A DNA stretch of 64,000 nucleotides from Purpureocillium takamizusanense. Lineage: Eukaryota > Ascomycota > Sordariomycetes > Hypocreales > Ophiocordycipitaceae. The notes under the pieces were generated by a model. It had not been told where the DNA came from and searched no databases. It saw only the letters and a list, made by a program, of their open reading frames with translations. Position numbers and translations under genes: made by a program. Location: the NCBI RefSeq assembly GCF_022605165.1, contig NC_063073.1:2604001-2668000 (forward strand). Direction: 5' to 3'. Below, in pieces: positions 12,163-23,006 of this stretch. Within the stretch, counting starts at the first letter, position 1. Every line of letters starts with the position of its first letter.

Positions 12163-12603
12163 ATGGACCTCGTTCGCGGACTGACGCCTGCTAGCGAATA
12201 CTCTGAAAGATATGCAGCCGATCACCATGGGATCCTGATTGCCGCCATCCAGACCTTTGGAAAAGCGACGGGCCACGATTTTGAGATCAATGGGGCATGT
12301 CGAGGGCCCTTGATCGATTTCCTTATTGGGGTGAGACCACCTACGAAGTACTCACTTACTTACCATTTGATCAGATCGTGTGGTTCCATGCCATACACAC
12401 CAAGTAATGCAATTAACCGCTAAGCTGCCACCGAACTTGCCGACAATACGACCCTTAGCGAGGTACTGGCGGAGGCAGCCCCCGTTTGTCGGTATACAGT
12501 AGGGAACAAAGACATTCCAGTAGCGGTCCAACGCTGGGCCGACTGGCTGCTACGAAGATCCAAGATCCAGCAACCCGTTGCTCGTGTGCAAGCCCAGTCG
12601 TAG
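12163..12603 (+). pseudogene. Degraded small coding relic, unknown family
   Basis: Three protein-like segments follow one another on one strand. The first runs from ATG 12163 and ends in GPLIDFLIG at 12330, before a GTGAGA donor. After a plausible acceptor at 12374-12375 a second short segment reads IVWFHAIHTK, then hits TAA at about 12406. A third segment, frame-shifted, reads from about 12430 (ATELADNTTLSEVLAEAAPV) through VAVQRWADWLLRRSKIQQPV to a stop at 12603. The last junction cannot be made with an intron of normal size and matching phase. It could be a 66-residue gene ending at the first stop, or a decayed longer gene. The family is not recognised. Confidence 0.3.
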
Positions 12604-13058
12604 AATCGTATGGTGACTTCGGACATCTCAGTAATCTTTTCCCGCTAGACTAAATCCTGGAGGTGGTCGCGGGCCGCGACAACTGCGGCATGATTGGCAA
12701 CACGCGACGTCTTGATTGGAGCCTGACACCCTCCCGGCTGGGGAAACGCCTTGAGATGCACGAATGGGACGACCGTCACGTTTCCTCGATTGGTCCGTAG
12801 ACCAATGACCCCATTTCATGGCGTTTGACGCGATCTCGGACAGAACGAACGAGTGTTGGGGCCACGACGGCAACGTAGACATCCGCGACGGCGAGACTGC
12901 GAGCAGCAAAGGGGCGGGCGCGAGCAGTTCACTCGAGCTATATAGTAACATTGATGGACACATTGATGGAACTGCTGTTTTCGACAGCAAAAGTATTGCC
13001 GAAGCTTGCGACGTAGCTAGCCAACATTTTACAGCAACACTCCCAGACACCAGACACC
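12604..13058. promoter_or_regulatory. Carbonic anhydrase promoter region
   Basis: Upstream of the carbonic anhydrase ATG at 13059. A TATA-like CTATATAG lies at about 12939-12946, some 115 nt before the ATG, a normal distance for a fungal promoter. A near-tandem ATTGATGG(A/C)AC motif follows at about 12951-12970. Confidence 0.4.
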
Positions 13059-13692
13059 ATGTCCGTCGCAGCTGAATTTGAGGCGGCGAACCAGAAGTAC
13101 GCGGCGTCCTTTGCAAAGGGCGACCTGCCACTTCCCCCCGGCCGGTATTTATTACTCATATTTTTTTTGGTCTCGCAGTTCCCAGTCGCAGAGCAAAAGA
13201 ATGTCTGTTAACATATCTGATCATTCTCTACAGAAAGGTCGCGGTAGTGGCTTGCATGGATGCAAGGCTGGATCCTGCCAAAGTCCTCGGCCTCGAAGAG
13301 GGTGACGCCCACGTCATTCGCAATGCCGGCGGGCGGACAATCGAGGCGCTGCGATCAATCGTCATCTCCCAGCAGCTTTTGGGAACTCGGGAGATTGCCA
13401 TTGTACACCATGTAAGGCACTATTAGCAGGTGCGTTGCGTCTCTTTGTGGTGCTGATTTTTCGATCCCAGACCGATTGCGGGATGCTCACCTTCTCGGAT
13501 GAGGACCTGCGGGCCAAGGTGAGGCGTGAGTTGGCCGAGGACGTCGACCACTTCGCCTTCCTCCCTTTCACCGACCTCAAGGCGAGCGTCCAGGACGACA
13601 TTCAGATACTCAAGAAGAGCCCGCTGGTGCTCGACGTGCCCATCACGGGGTACATTTACGACGTCAAGACCGGCAAGATTGACAAGGTCTAG
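13059..13692 (+). CDS. Beta-class carbonic anhydrase
   Basis: Exons 13059-13144, 13234-13411 and 13471-13692 give 161 residues. The enzyme interconverts CO2 and bicarbonate. The zinc ligands of the beta class are visible: Cys36 in ACMDARLD, which also supplies the Asp38-Arg40 dyad, and His88 and Cys91 in HHTDCG, a motif split by intron 2. The segment [17 protein letters not shown] is a class hallmark. At 161 residues it is a short form, resembling the compact bacterial and archaeal-type enzymes and the minor fungal paralogues rather than the roughly 230-residue Nce103 type. No mitochondrial leader is apparent, so it is probably cytosolic. It converges on the glyoxalase-fold gene, with 109 bp between stops. 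Confidence 0.93.
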
Positions 13693-13801
13693 CAATGAGG
13701 CGGTACGAATGAGGCCCAATACGCAACAATTGCTGATGAAGAGTACAAGATGCCCGAACCGCAAGCGTACCTGCGAATTTGCGTGGCCCTGAGCATCACC
13801 G

Positions 13802-14200
13802 TCATGTGGGGGACGGTCTGTTGGCCAGCACGATGCGATAGCCGTCTGGGTCTTCAAACGTCTTGCCGCACCTGTCCCAGTAGGGGTTGAAGGCTGCGAC
13901 CGGCTGGAAACCGCTGCTTCCCATGCGCGCGACTGCCGCCTCGAACTCGTCTTGCTCTGGTAGATAAAATACCAGCAGGTTGTCCTCGGTTGGCGCCCGA
14001 CCGGCGTCGTGCCCCCGCTTCGTCGTGAACTCGAGGTGATACCCAGCACCCTTGTGCCCAATCATGATGCCGTCGAAACCCTCGTGCTCGTCGAATTTGA
14101 GGAGGACCGTGAAGCCCAGGCCGTCGCAGTAGAACGGCAGCAGGGCGGCGATGTCGTTGGTAGGGCGGGCGACGCGGAGGTGGGCGGTGGCGAGCGCCAT
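13802..14200 (-). CDS. Glyoxalase/bleomycin-resistance fold protein
   Basis: A single exon of 132 residues. It belongs to the vicinal-oxygen-chelate superfamily, closest by eye to the YycE-like group. Seen: an N-terminal beta-alpha unit (ATAHLRVARPTND), FYCDGLGFTVLLKF, the metal-site-like HLEFTT, then LVFYLP and the closing GKTFEDPDGYRIVLANRP, the standard end of a VOC module. One fold unit of this size normally dimerises to make an active site. Candidate metal ligands are His in the first strand, the HLE and the later Asp/Glu; whether metal is bound is not certain. The ATG at 14200 is used because the frame extends upstream only to non-ATG codons. The reaction is unknown. Confidence 0.85.
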   Translation of the reverse strand: MALATAHLRVARPTNDIAALLPFYCDGLGFTVLLKFDEHEGFDGIMIGHKGAGYHLEFTTKRGHDAGRAPTEDNLLVFYLPEQDEFEAAVARMGSSGFQPVAAFNPYWDRCGKTFEDPDGYRIVLANRPSPT

Positions 14201-15004
14201 GGTGGTGGTGATCTGATGGATGGTGTTTTGTAGACTGAAGGACGGGACGTCCCCAACACTGGACTGCAGGCAAAATGGACTGACGGTTCCGGAAATCAAT
14301 CTTGTTTATGTTATGCGAGGCTATGACATATGTGTTCGTTCAATCATGGAATATTTCAGAGGACAGAGCCGCAAAGGCGGGGGTGGCCGCCAGCCGGCCT
14401 CCAACTCGCGCTCTGGCGGAGCAACGCAAAAGCCGTGGCCCTCGGCCGAGCAAGAGCGAGGGCTGAATGGCTCCTTGCTCTGTCCGTTGCGCGCGAGCGA
14501 ATGCGAAATAGAGCGGCAAATTGTCCCTGCGAGCAATGGCACGCGCCTCCTCCGGCTCTTCCGATCCCCAATCAATGCTGGCACCACTCACTCACCCGCG
14601 ACAGCTCGGCTCAAGACACAACAAAAGTGCCTGCACTCGTCGGGTCTGCAATCGCAGCACCGATCTGCTGCCCAAGCCGTTCGCGCTGACCTCGCGTGGT
14701 GATACACGCTTGATTGCCAGCAGCGAGAAGCTCGAACCGACTGCCCTCTTTCAGCAACCCGCCATCATGCATGCATCCCTCTAGCCGTCGCTATCATTCT
14801 CTCAGATATACCCTGTTTCGGACTATGCTTGTTCATATATGGTTCGGCCAAACGAGCGTAGGACTCTAAAATGCGCAGCTGCGTTTGTGGTCAAATCGGC
14901 AGATTTAAATTGTGCGCAAGCGCTCAAAGCCAGACGCAAGACTGGCTGGCGGTCATACAGCGCCTCTTCTTGGGAGACAGTCTCACCCATCCGTAAACCG
15001 GAGC
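14201..15004. other. Intergenic spacer
   Basis: Promoter side of the glyoxalase-fold gene and 3' side of the ZIP transporter. Several GC-rich frames are open by composition but none looks like a protein. Confidence 0.4.
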
Positions 15005-16629
15005 TTACGCGAAAGCTCCGACGATTGCCATTCCAATCGCTGGAACCCCATGTGTTAGTAGGCCTTCGTACAGCAAGTGTCGGTCGCACGCGTGAGAGGA
15101 GTCGTCACGCCAGGTTTTGGATTGACTTACCTCCGAGCAGCACCCAGCCAAAGGCCTGCGCCTTCTTTTTCTTGTTCATGAGCCGGTTGGCTTCCTCGGA
15201 CAAGAAATCTTCAGCCAAGAGGTCTACCAGCGCGGCGTAAATTAAAAGGCCAGACGAGCTGTTAAGACGCATTATTAGCTCGCGGATCAAGTCATGCTGC
15301 GTGCACGCGCTGAGACGGAGAGATGTGAACTCACATTGCGTTGAAGAGACCGACGATGATGAGGCCGAACGCGCTCTGGGGGTCATACGACCCGCGAGTA
15401 ATCAAGCCAATGGCTTGTCCAATCGGTGCCGTTGTGCCAAAGGCAACGACTAGGAGCCAGGGCTTGATGCTGCCCTTGGGGTACGGCACTGCAGCGATGC
15501 GCGAGCCCAAGCCGAGGCCCTCGAACATTTGGTGGAACAGAATAGCAATGAGGAGAATGACGAAGCCATCGATGGTGATGGAGACGGTCATCCCCACAAA
15601 TACCGAGTGAAATAGAATGCCGCCCTCGAGAAGTGTGATGTTGGTCGACATCTTGCGGTAAACGGCTGGGTCGACCAGCTGATTCTCCTCGTCCACATGA
15701 GGCTCCGGCGCGGGCGCGGGCTCCTCCTTGTCCGACCCATTGCCCCCATTGGCATGGATCAAGTCGACCATGAGGTTTTGTTGACGGACGTACTGCTCGT
15801 AGAAGACGATGAACCAAGCAGGCATGGTCGAGAGGCTGTCCCGCTTGCCCTCATCGGAGTATGGGTTGGGCGGCCCGGCTTGGGTGTAGATGCTGCTCGC
15901 TCCGCGGTACCCACGTGGTTGGTGTTCTTTCTCGAGAGGATACTCGGTCACCATGCTATCCGGCTTTTGCGCCAGGCCAAATGGGTAAGCAGGCGGTACT
16001 GGATTCTGCGCATGTTCGTGCTCGTGAACGATGGTCTCGCCTGTTGGGCCACCGTGCGAGTGCCCACCAGTCTTTGCGTTGAGCCACATCTCAATGACAA
16101 ATAGAATGAACAGAGATCCCATCATGATGACTCCTGGGAGGGCTGGGTAGTCATCCGTGAAGAGGTCCGGCAGACATGGGTCGTTGAGGCTCGAAAAGGC
16201 GGTTGGCAAAAGCTGCATGGGAACATGAAGTTGTTAGGTCCCAACTCGACGCGTGAGCCCACGTGGAACTGATTGAGTCTTACGTGAACAAATGCAGTTG
16301 CAATCAGGACGCCTGTGCCGAAATGCTTGCAAGCAAAGAAAACCTTGGGGGGGATCTTGAGCCACTTGATCTTCTTCGCCACGACGGGGAAGCCACATCC
16401 TGCATATATGTGTCAGTGGTCATCCTGCCCGGACAGATAGGAGAAGCCCTACCAATGCAAGAGGCAGCCAACACCATAACTATCGGGTACAACATGTCAG
16501 TCTTTTGCGGTGCGAGGGCGTCGAATACTGTGACATACACAAGCCAGCGGTATGCAATGCCAGGTCATATTCCTCCTTGGACGCTCCCCCTCCCCCGCAC
16601 TGAGGCTTTGGAGGCTTGGCTTCGTTCAT
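15005..16629 (-). CDS. ZIP-family zinc transporter
   Basis: Six exons (16629-16539, 16479-16453, 16399-16284, 16212-15335, 15258-15131, 15039-15005) give 424 residues. ZIP proteins import Zn2+, and sometimes Fe2+, into the cytosol through the plasma membrane. Seen: KIPPKVFFACKHFGTGVLIA and FVHLLPTAFSSL in helices 2-3; a His-rich variable loop with HSHGG and HEHEH; and the two metal-binding helices HSVFVGMTVSI and FHQMFEGLGLGSRI. The C-terminal helix AIGMAIVGAFA ends the chain, as in Zrt1/Zrt2-type proteins. Exon 2 is only 27 nt, inside the first membrane helix. Just upstream of the ATG the minus strand carries GGTTCAAGGT (16653-16662), which contains the CAAGGT core reported for fungal zinc-responsive elements; a single copy is weak evidence for zinc control. 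Confidence 0.95.
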
Positions 16630-18972
16630 GATGAGGGCTCTAAGAACAAGGAACCTTGAACCAATGCAACGGAAAAAGATGCCTTAGTAACGACAGTTCA
16701 GCAAGAGACTGACTGAAACCATGTGCCGCAATGGAGACTGTCAGGACCTCGAGCCAGCTCGAAGCCCACGTGTAGTTGAGAGAAGCTCGACCGGCGAGCG
16801 CGAGCAATATGTGGCCCAGTCTCAACGATCTGAGTAAACCCGTCAAGGAACTGGAACAAACAACGCGAGGGTCTGAATGAATCAGTTTCCGAGGCGGGTG
16901 CGGCTGTGCCAGTCGTTTTGTACACCCGATGTGACTATAAGTCGCCGTTATTGCCCACCGCTCAAGTTGGATCTACTACTGCTCAAACGCAACAGCCAAG
17001 CGAGTCCATGCCATGCAGCCAAACAAAACCAACCATACCCAGGCTCGCCTCCTGCCTTTTCTGCATCACTTGGTGAGTTGACTGTCACAGACCAATGCAG
17101 CAGGCGTCATCTCTCAGACGATCAAAAGGTCGGCCACTTGCCGAGACGCACTTGCAGATAGGCTAGGCTAGGCTAGGCGTTTTCGTTGAAGGACCAACCA
17201 GCTGTTCCCTTACTGGCTTTGTGAGGGCTCGCTCTCCCGATGTTGCATTGCCTCACACGTTTTTTTTTGCTGGAGGGCGCTCAGTCGAGGGTCTGGGCGT
17301 GATCGCTACCCAAGCCGTGTCAGAGTTGCGGCCGGGCCCCCAGTCAGTGCTGGTGCGTCCGAGCGGGCCTCCCTCCCGGAGCCGATGCGCTGAAACGTCG
17401 TTATCCCCCCCAGAGCCCGCGTGTGCTCTTTTGCGGGTAAGAAACAGGGAAGTCCTGGGAAATCTCTGACGTACCAAGTCGCGTACGGCGGCTGTCAGGA
17501 CCCGGTACCGACTTTCTCAGGGTCTCTCGGGGTCTGGCGCTGTTGTCTGATGTCGCCCTTCCGGTGAACTCTCTAGGCGAGCCCTGAAACTCGCGGCTGG
17601 GACCAGCGACTACGTATCCCTATCTGATGGCGACTTGGACTGTAACTGGAAAGCAAAAGTCTCATTTAAGCGCTTCTGCGGATAGCAAGTGCCTACGATT
17701 AGTCGCTTCCAAGTCAGCCGTAGGGAAATGTTATGACGATGGTTGGGTGGTTCAATCGTCACGAACCACAGATCGAGGAGACATAAGCTTCTCCATGCCA
17801 GTCGGCAGTAATTGACTGCACGATTAATTAACTCTTAGATTAATTAACTCCACGATTAATTAGCTCCAGGATTAATTAACTCCACGATCGACGTATACGT
17901 CGTATGTGGCGTCTCCCGAGCTGCTACTACTACGGTCAAGGCGTTGCCTTGCATGGCCCAGCTGAATCCTGCAACCACACATGCATCCGAGGCGAGGCCC
18001 GGATATGTTGATCCCGTTCTGTTATCAATGCAACGGATTTAACTATGAAACGGGCCACTTGTGAGATCGCTTCAAGCTATCGGATAAGGGCCTTGAGCTG
18101 GAAACGCAAGCCTTGTAGATCTGGGCCATGATGGCCGGGAAGACGATACCCGGAGTCTTCGCGTTCAAACATTGGGCTTGCAATGCTGCATCAGATCTCC
18201 AGATTGACTTATTTAAAGCACAGTAACGCAACCCAGCTTCAGATTGTGTTTTTCGAGATCCTTGGGGTGTGCTCTGCTGCAACGAGACGAAGGCTTTGTC
18301 CCCGCCATGAACTCGAAGCACTACGCCTGGGTCGCGGAGTTATGCCCTAGCAGGACGGACCAACTTCTCCGTATGCAACACGACAAGTGCGCATATTGGC
18401 ACGCTCCAGAGCCATCTTCACTCCTCTGGATGAGAGATGATGTCTCTATCTGCCTGCTCAGAGAGATTTTGGCATGGTGGCCTGTTGATGATCCATGCAG
18501 AACACGTCTTCCCATGTCGCGCTCGGGGAGGAGACTTCTCAGAACTAATCAGCTCTTGAAAAGATTTCGTTGATGATCATGAGGAGGTAGCATTGACTCG
18601 ATGCATGTTAAAAGCATGGGCTGATCATGTCGGAACGGCCCATTGAGCGCTGCGGCGGCATATACCGGCCGCAGCGCGAGCAGAATCACAAGCAATTTGT
18701 CAGCTCATCATGCCCAGCTTGTTGACAGGACAGGACAGGGTTCCCCAGATGCATTTCCGGGGGCTGTTTGTACCGTGCTTGGCAACAAGGAAAGTTGGGG
18801 CTCGGGTCAGACACGAGACGTGTCAGGCACACACGGAAAGACGGACGACCGCAGCCGCCATGGTATGGTAAATATAGTACATCCATCGCCTTGTCTTTTT
18901 GACAAATTTTCCCTCGATGTGGGAGGGCCGCTTGTTGGCTCGTAACGCTTCTTCCGCAACCGAGGGCTTCAC
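16630..18972. other. 2.3 kb gene-free spacer with repeats
   Basis: No gene supported. It contains an AGGCT pentamer run at 17160-17178, a poly-T run near 17261-17269, and the AT-rich tandem repeat at 17822-17885 listed separately. The end near 16630 is the zinc transporter promoter. Confidence 0.45.
17822..17885. repeat. 16-bp tandem repeat, 4 copies
   Basis: Four head-to-tail copies of a unit close to GATTAATTAACTCCAC, with a few substitutions in copies 1 and 3. Each unit centres on the palindrome TTAATTAA or a one-base variant. A perfect 14-bp palindrome, CGACGTATACGTCG (17889-17902), follows directly. It is strikingly AT-rich against GC-rich surroundings. Confidence 0.9.
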
Positions 18973-19807
18973 TCAATGGCAGCCCTTGCCATATCTCCTC
19001 AGCCTCATGTAGTTGTACGGCAGTGGTGCGAGAAAGCCCGCGACCATGGCGACGATCCCGGCGATCCAAAACGCTGGTGAGTCGAGCGACACCTGGCCGC
19101 CGGTCAGGTAGTACTCGACGGCGTTCTCTGCCGCCTCCATGGTGATCATGGAGAGGAGACTCATTCCCGCGGCGGTCCTCGCCGCCAGCGTCCACGAGAG
19201 GCGATCGCGACCGAGCCGTAAAAGCACCGTCTCCAGCATCATCGATGTCGACAGGCCGGAAGCCACTGCGCCCAAAGAAAAAAATTGGCTGTCAGCGTGG
19301 ACCGGGCGGCATCGGCTGCTTTGTTTGCGCGCGCGAAAATGAGGGGACGGAACGGGGACGGGACGAACTCGAAATCGCCATCACCCACTCCATGCCGAGC
19401 TCGGGGTAGCAGGACTGAAGAAACCACATGGCGGAAAAGTCGCCGCTCGTGCAGCCGACGAGGCACCTAAACGTGTTGACCGTGGCACGGCGCCATGTAG
19501 CGCTGGATGCCCAAAAGGCCGCAGACGCCATCGACGCTGTACTGCCGTGCTGATGAGTGCCGCCGCCGACGCCAGGCCGTGAGGAGGTATTATGGCAAGT
19601 CGTCGGCCCGCGTGTCTTCTGGGAGCAGGAGGAGGCCAGTCGCCTGCCGTGGACGAGGACGAGGAGGAGGCTGTGACGCGCGATCCGACCGGACGGCGGC
19701 AGACGCGCTCTGCTCAACAAGGGCTGCTGGAGTGCACCGAACTGCCGCCGGGCGCATGGACGAAACGCGAAAGACGATGCCATGGCTGTTGTCGTCTGAG
19801 TGGCCAT
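18973..19807 (-). CDS. DUF4396-type membrane protein
   Basis: Exons 19807-19369 and 19265-18973 give 243 residues. The C-terminal two thirds match the DUF4396 pattern: TFRCLVGCTSGDFSAMWFLQ, ASGLSTSMMLETVLLRLGRD, AAGMSLLSMITMEAAENAVE and a closing AGFLAPLPYNYMRLRRYGK, with about four hydrophobic helices. The first 90 residues are Arg/Ser/Ala-rich with no acidic residues at the start, as in a mitochondrial targeting peptide, and include a His-containing linker. Function of the family is unknown. The intron uses a GTTCGT donor and GCGCAG acceptor, which restore AISMASGLSTS across the junction. Localisation to mitochondria is inference. Confidence 0.82.
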
Positions 19808-20470
19808 TGCGCCATAGGGACGTCGAAGGGTTTTACAAAATTACATTGGCTTTGTTGACGGGAGTGAGTGGTTGTTCTCATTTCATGAGCCAAATTTGCG
19901 TCCGACTAATGAACCGCACAAAAGCCTCAAGCTGGACTCGTGCTGTTCGTCGTACTGTGTAGGCAGGCAGGCTATCTCCACTGGCAAGCTCTCCGGATGC
20001 CTGGCCACACACCGTTCGCGTCCTCTGTTCGAAATGAGGCTCAAGTAAGCATAAGTGGAAGGTCAATGTCGGCAATGTGATCCGAGATGGCTGGTAACCC
20101 TTCTCCCGGAATTCTACGGCTACTTGGTTGCACTTCCCAGCGCGGACTGTTGAGATGGATCGATCGGTAGATTGTTGGAGGCCCTGCCTACTAAACTTGC
20201 CCCCCAAAACGTCGGCAGTGGCGTTTGGGGGTCTCTGGCGCCCCTGGAAAGCCTTATCGCCCTCACATCCTGCAAGTCCATCCGCCCCACGCCCTGAAAC
20301 ATTGCTGCACCAACAATACCCCTTGGGGGTCCTGTCTGGGGCACGCAGAGCCGAGCGCTGGCTTTTCGGAAAGATCTCAAATTTGCTCACAGGATAAACT
20401 CTCGGCAATCTTCCATGACGAGTCCGTCCGGGGGCCCTCGAGCCAGCCAGATCCGCTATTTATTCATTAA
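19808..20470. other. Intergenic spacer
   Basis: Promoter side of the DUF4396 gene and 3' side of the lactonohydrolase. A 176-codon minus frame (19878-20408) is open but has no motif or likely start context, and I regard it as chance. Confidence 0.4.
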
Positions 20471-21631
20471 CTAATTACATCCCACACCAAAGTCCTGGCA
20501 GACCTCTCTTCCTTGGGCTTTAATACCCTCCACCACCCAGAGACGAGCATTGGAAAAGACAAAGACCTTTCCGGGGGCAAAGGCGAGGTTGTTGCTCATC
20601 TCGCCGACAAAAATCTTGCCCAAGAGCTTGCCCTGCTTATCCCAGATATGAACCCCGTCTCCGCACGACGCCCAGACATTGCCCTCCGTGTCGCAGTGCA
20701 CGCCATCGGGGAAGCCCTTGTCAGCCCAGGCAAAGGTCCTGCGGTTGGCGAGGCGCTTCCCGTCGCCGACGACGTCAAACGCGTAGATGGAAGAAGGTCC
20801 CGTGGCGACTGTCTTGAACTGCTGGCTGCCCGTGTCCGAGACATACAGCGTCTTGAGGTCGGGCGAGAACTCGAGCCCGTTGGGTTGCACGAAGCCGTCG
20901 GCGACGACCTGGATGACGCCCGTGTCTGGCTCGAAGCGGTAGACCTGTTTCGGCTGGGAGGGCTCCGGGCGGAAATGCTGGAAGTAGCCGTAATCGGCGT
21001 CGGTGAACCATAAGTCGCCGGTGACGGGGTGCTGGCGGACGTCGTTGATGGAAGAGAAGTTGCGGCCCAGGAAGTTTGTCAACACGGGCGTAGACTTGTT
21101 CGTGTTTGGGTCCACGGCGAGCAGCTGCGAGGGGCGCTCAAAGTCTCCCTCGTCGCAGTAAAGCTGCATTGGTGGCGTTTGGTTCCGCTTGGCTCCCGGT
21201 GGATAGTAGTTTGTTCCTCCGTTTGCCTCGGCCAGGAGCGGGAACTGCGTGCTGCGGACGGGATAATCGTCGGAGTCGAGCGACACAACAGTGATGTTGA
21301 TGTTATCCTCGAGGCTCTGGAAATTTGACGTGATGTAGAGCGAGTTGTCCCGCTTGTTGTACAAGCCCGCCTCGTGAAAGGCGGCCCAGGGGAGGTCCCA
21401 GACCTTTCGTGCCTTGGCATCTCGCCCCATCACACGGTAGAAGTCATCGTGATAGGCGAGCAGCGAGATGGCTGGCTCGACGATGTTGGTTGCGGGGAGT
21501 TTGGCAAAGTAGCTCGCGTCGGTGGCCAGGGCCGCCACGTTGACGTTGACAAAGTGCGACAAGTTGGACATGTTGGCTACAACGCTGGGCAAGGATCCGT
21601 CAAACGGTGCAGTTGACGCGAGAAGGCTCAT
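20471..21631 (-). CDS. SMP-30/gluconolactonase-like lactonohydrolase
   Basis: One uninterrupted exon of 386 residues. It is a six-bladed beta-propeller of the SMP-30/gluconolactonase/LRE-like family, whose fungal members open lactones such as D-pantoyl or aldonate lactones with a bound divalent metal. Seen: LPWAAFHEAGLYNKRDNSLYITSN (first blade), FSSINDVRQHPVTGDLWFTDADYG with the metal-site Asn, FVQPNGLEFSPDLKTLYVSDTG, and KGFPDGVHCDTEGNVWASCG with the catalytic-site Asp. The last blade ends KVFVFSNARLWVVEG. No clear signal peptide precedes the fold, although relatives are often secreted; a missed upstream exon is possible but no good acceptor is visible. Substrate is not determinable here. 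Confidence 0.9.
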   Translation of the reverse strand: MSLLASTAPFDGSLPSVVANMSNLSHFVNVNVAALATDASYFAKLPATNIVEPAISLLAYHDDFYRVMGRDAKARKVWDLPWAAFHEAGLYNKRDNSLYITSNFQSLEDNINITVVSLDSDDYPVRSTQFPLLAEANGGTNYYPPGAKRNQTPPMQLYCDEGDFERPSQLLAVDPNTNKSTPVLTNFLGRNFSSINDVRQHPVTGDLWFTDADYGYFQHFRPEPSQPKQVYRFEPDTGVIQVVADGFVQPNGLEFSPDLKTLYVSDTGSQQFKTVATGPSSIYAFDVVGDGKRLANRRTFAWADKGFPDGVHCDTEGNVWASCGDGVHIWDKQGKLLGKIFVGEMSNNLAFAPGKVFVFSNARLWVVEGIKAQGREVCQDFGVGCN

Positions 21632-23006
21632 CCGTCGCCGAGACCCGCGAGGTGAGTCCTCGGGCTACTTTTATCTATCGACTCTTGCTTGTTTGGTGCG
21701 TTCAATTGCCGATGAGCACCACCGCGATCTCGCCCGCCATGCAACATGGCCCGGGATTCTCCCCGCTTCTGGTGGTATAACTACTCCACCCGCAGCGGTG
21801 CCTGGCCTGTTCTTCTCTCTTCCCGTAGTACATGATAACTAGCGCCGGGCGTTGGTGGTGGAGCGGTCCGCGGCTCCTTCCCCAGTGGCGCTCTTGGTGA
21901 GTGGATCAGCAGGCTCACAGCCCGCAGGAAGGCCTCCACGTTACCAGGCGGTACTGCGCAGAGCTGCCTGCCGTCTTGTTGCTCCAACTTACCCGGTGGC
22001 CCCTTTTGAGTTGAAAGACCAGCAAAAGCTTTGCCATTGCGAGGGTACTATATGGGGAAATCTTCCACGGTGTTTGTAAAGGTGTTACACGCCCTAGTCG
22101 CTTGGAAAATTCACAGTGATAGTCGCCCATAACGACAACGTGGCACCGATAGTGGCTTAACTGTACGACGTTGCAAAACGTCAACTTGACGAGACCACGA
22201 ACAAACGTTGCGCGGGAACGATTGCTTGCCAATTTTCGTCAACGCTGTGGCTAGTGTCCAGGATCCAGGATATAAGCAAACCAACTTTATCGAGCGAATC
22301 ACCATCAAGCAAAGCCAGAGTCTGCCTCCTAATTACAGTGGCAAAAGCGATGCTGGATAGATCATGCGTTAGTATTAGCAAATGCTGCCGGACGGAGCCA
22401 TATGCTGCGCTGCGGCTATGTACTTCGTAATAGTGGCCTGCTGTGAAGCACGTAGGCTTCGCAGTATCCACTTTGGATGCGACCTACGTGTAGGCAGCGG
22501 TATGTGTGTCCCACCGCTGCGGCAGCCCATCGGTGAGCAGGAAGGAGAGGCGAGGGCGCACTGGCGGCCGGCCAGCGTCGGTGTTCCAGGTGCCTTGTGT
22601 CGGTCTTGTCTGCATGGCTCCCCACTGCCTGCTTGCTTGCTTGCTTGCTCGATGACGCCGACGCACGGTGCAATATTTCCCTGGCTTTCATGCGTGTTCC
22701 CCGTGCCCCAAGCATTGAGGGCTTGTTGACTTGCTTCAGTTCGATGGGCAGCCCCGCAGGATGAGGCTTGACGTCAAGCCGGAGGAGGGCCGTACGTAAC
22801 GCGAGTCTTTTCTATGGCGCCATGAGGCCATCTTGCGCATAACAGTGAGGCTTGTCGAGAGGTGCCCCTGAGAACCTACAAGTTCCATGCTGTATGGAGT
22901 ACATTATATACGTTATATACAGTATATACTAGTCAAGTACATGTCGCCAGGTATTATTGAATGGTGCCGCAGTCGCCGCCGTGGCATGATTTTGCACCCC
23001 CATCAT
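21632..23006. other. Intergenic spacer with TGCT and TA runs
   Basis: Promoter of the lactonohydrolase and 3' end of the next gene. It contains a (TGCT)n run at about 22629-22649 and a TA-rich stretch at 22903-22932. No gene supported. Confidence 0.4.

Noticed and set aside
17160..17178. AGGCT repeats considered as telomere-like sequence
   Set aside because: The unit is not the fungal telomere repeat TTAGGG and the run is internal and short.
19878..20408. 176-codon minus-strand frame
   Set aside because: No recognisable motif; composition looks like GC-rich non-coding sequence.
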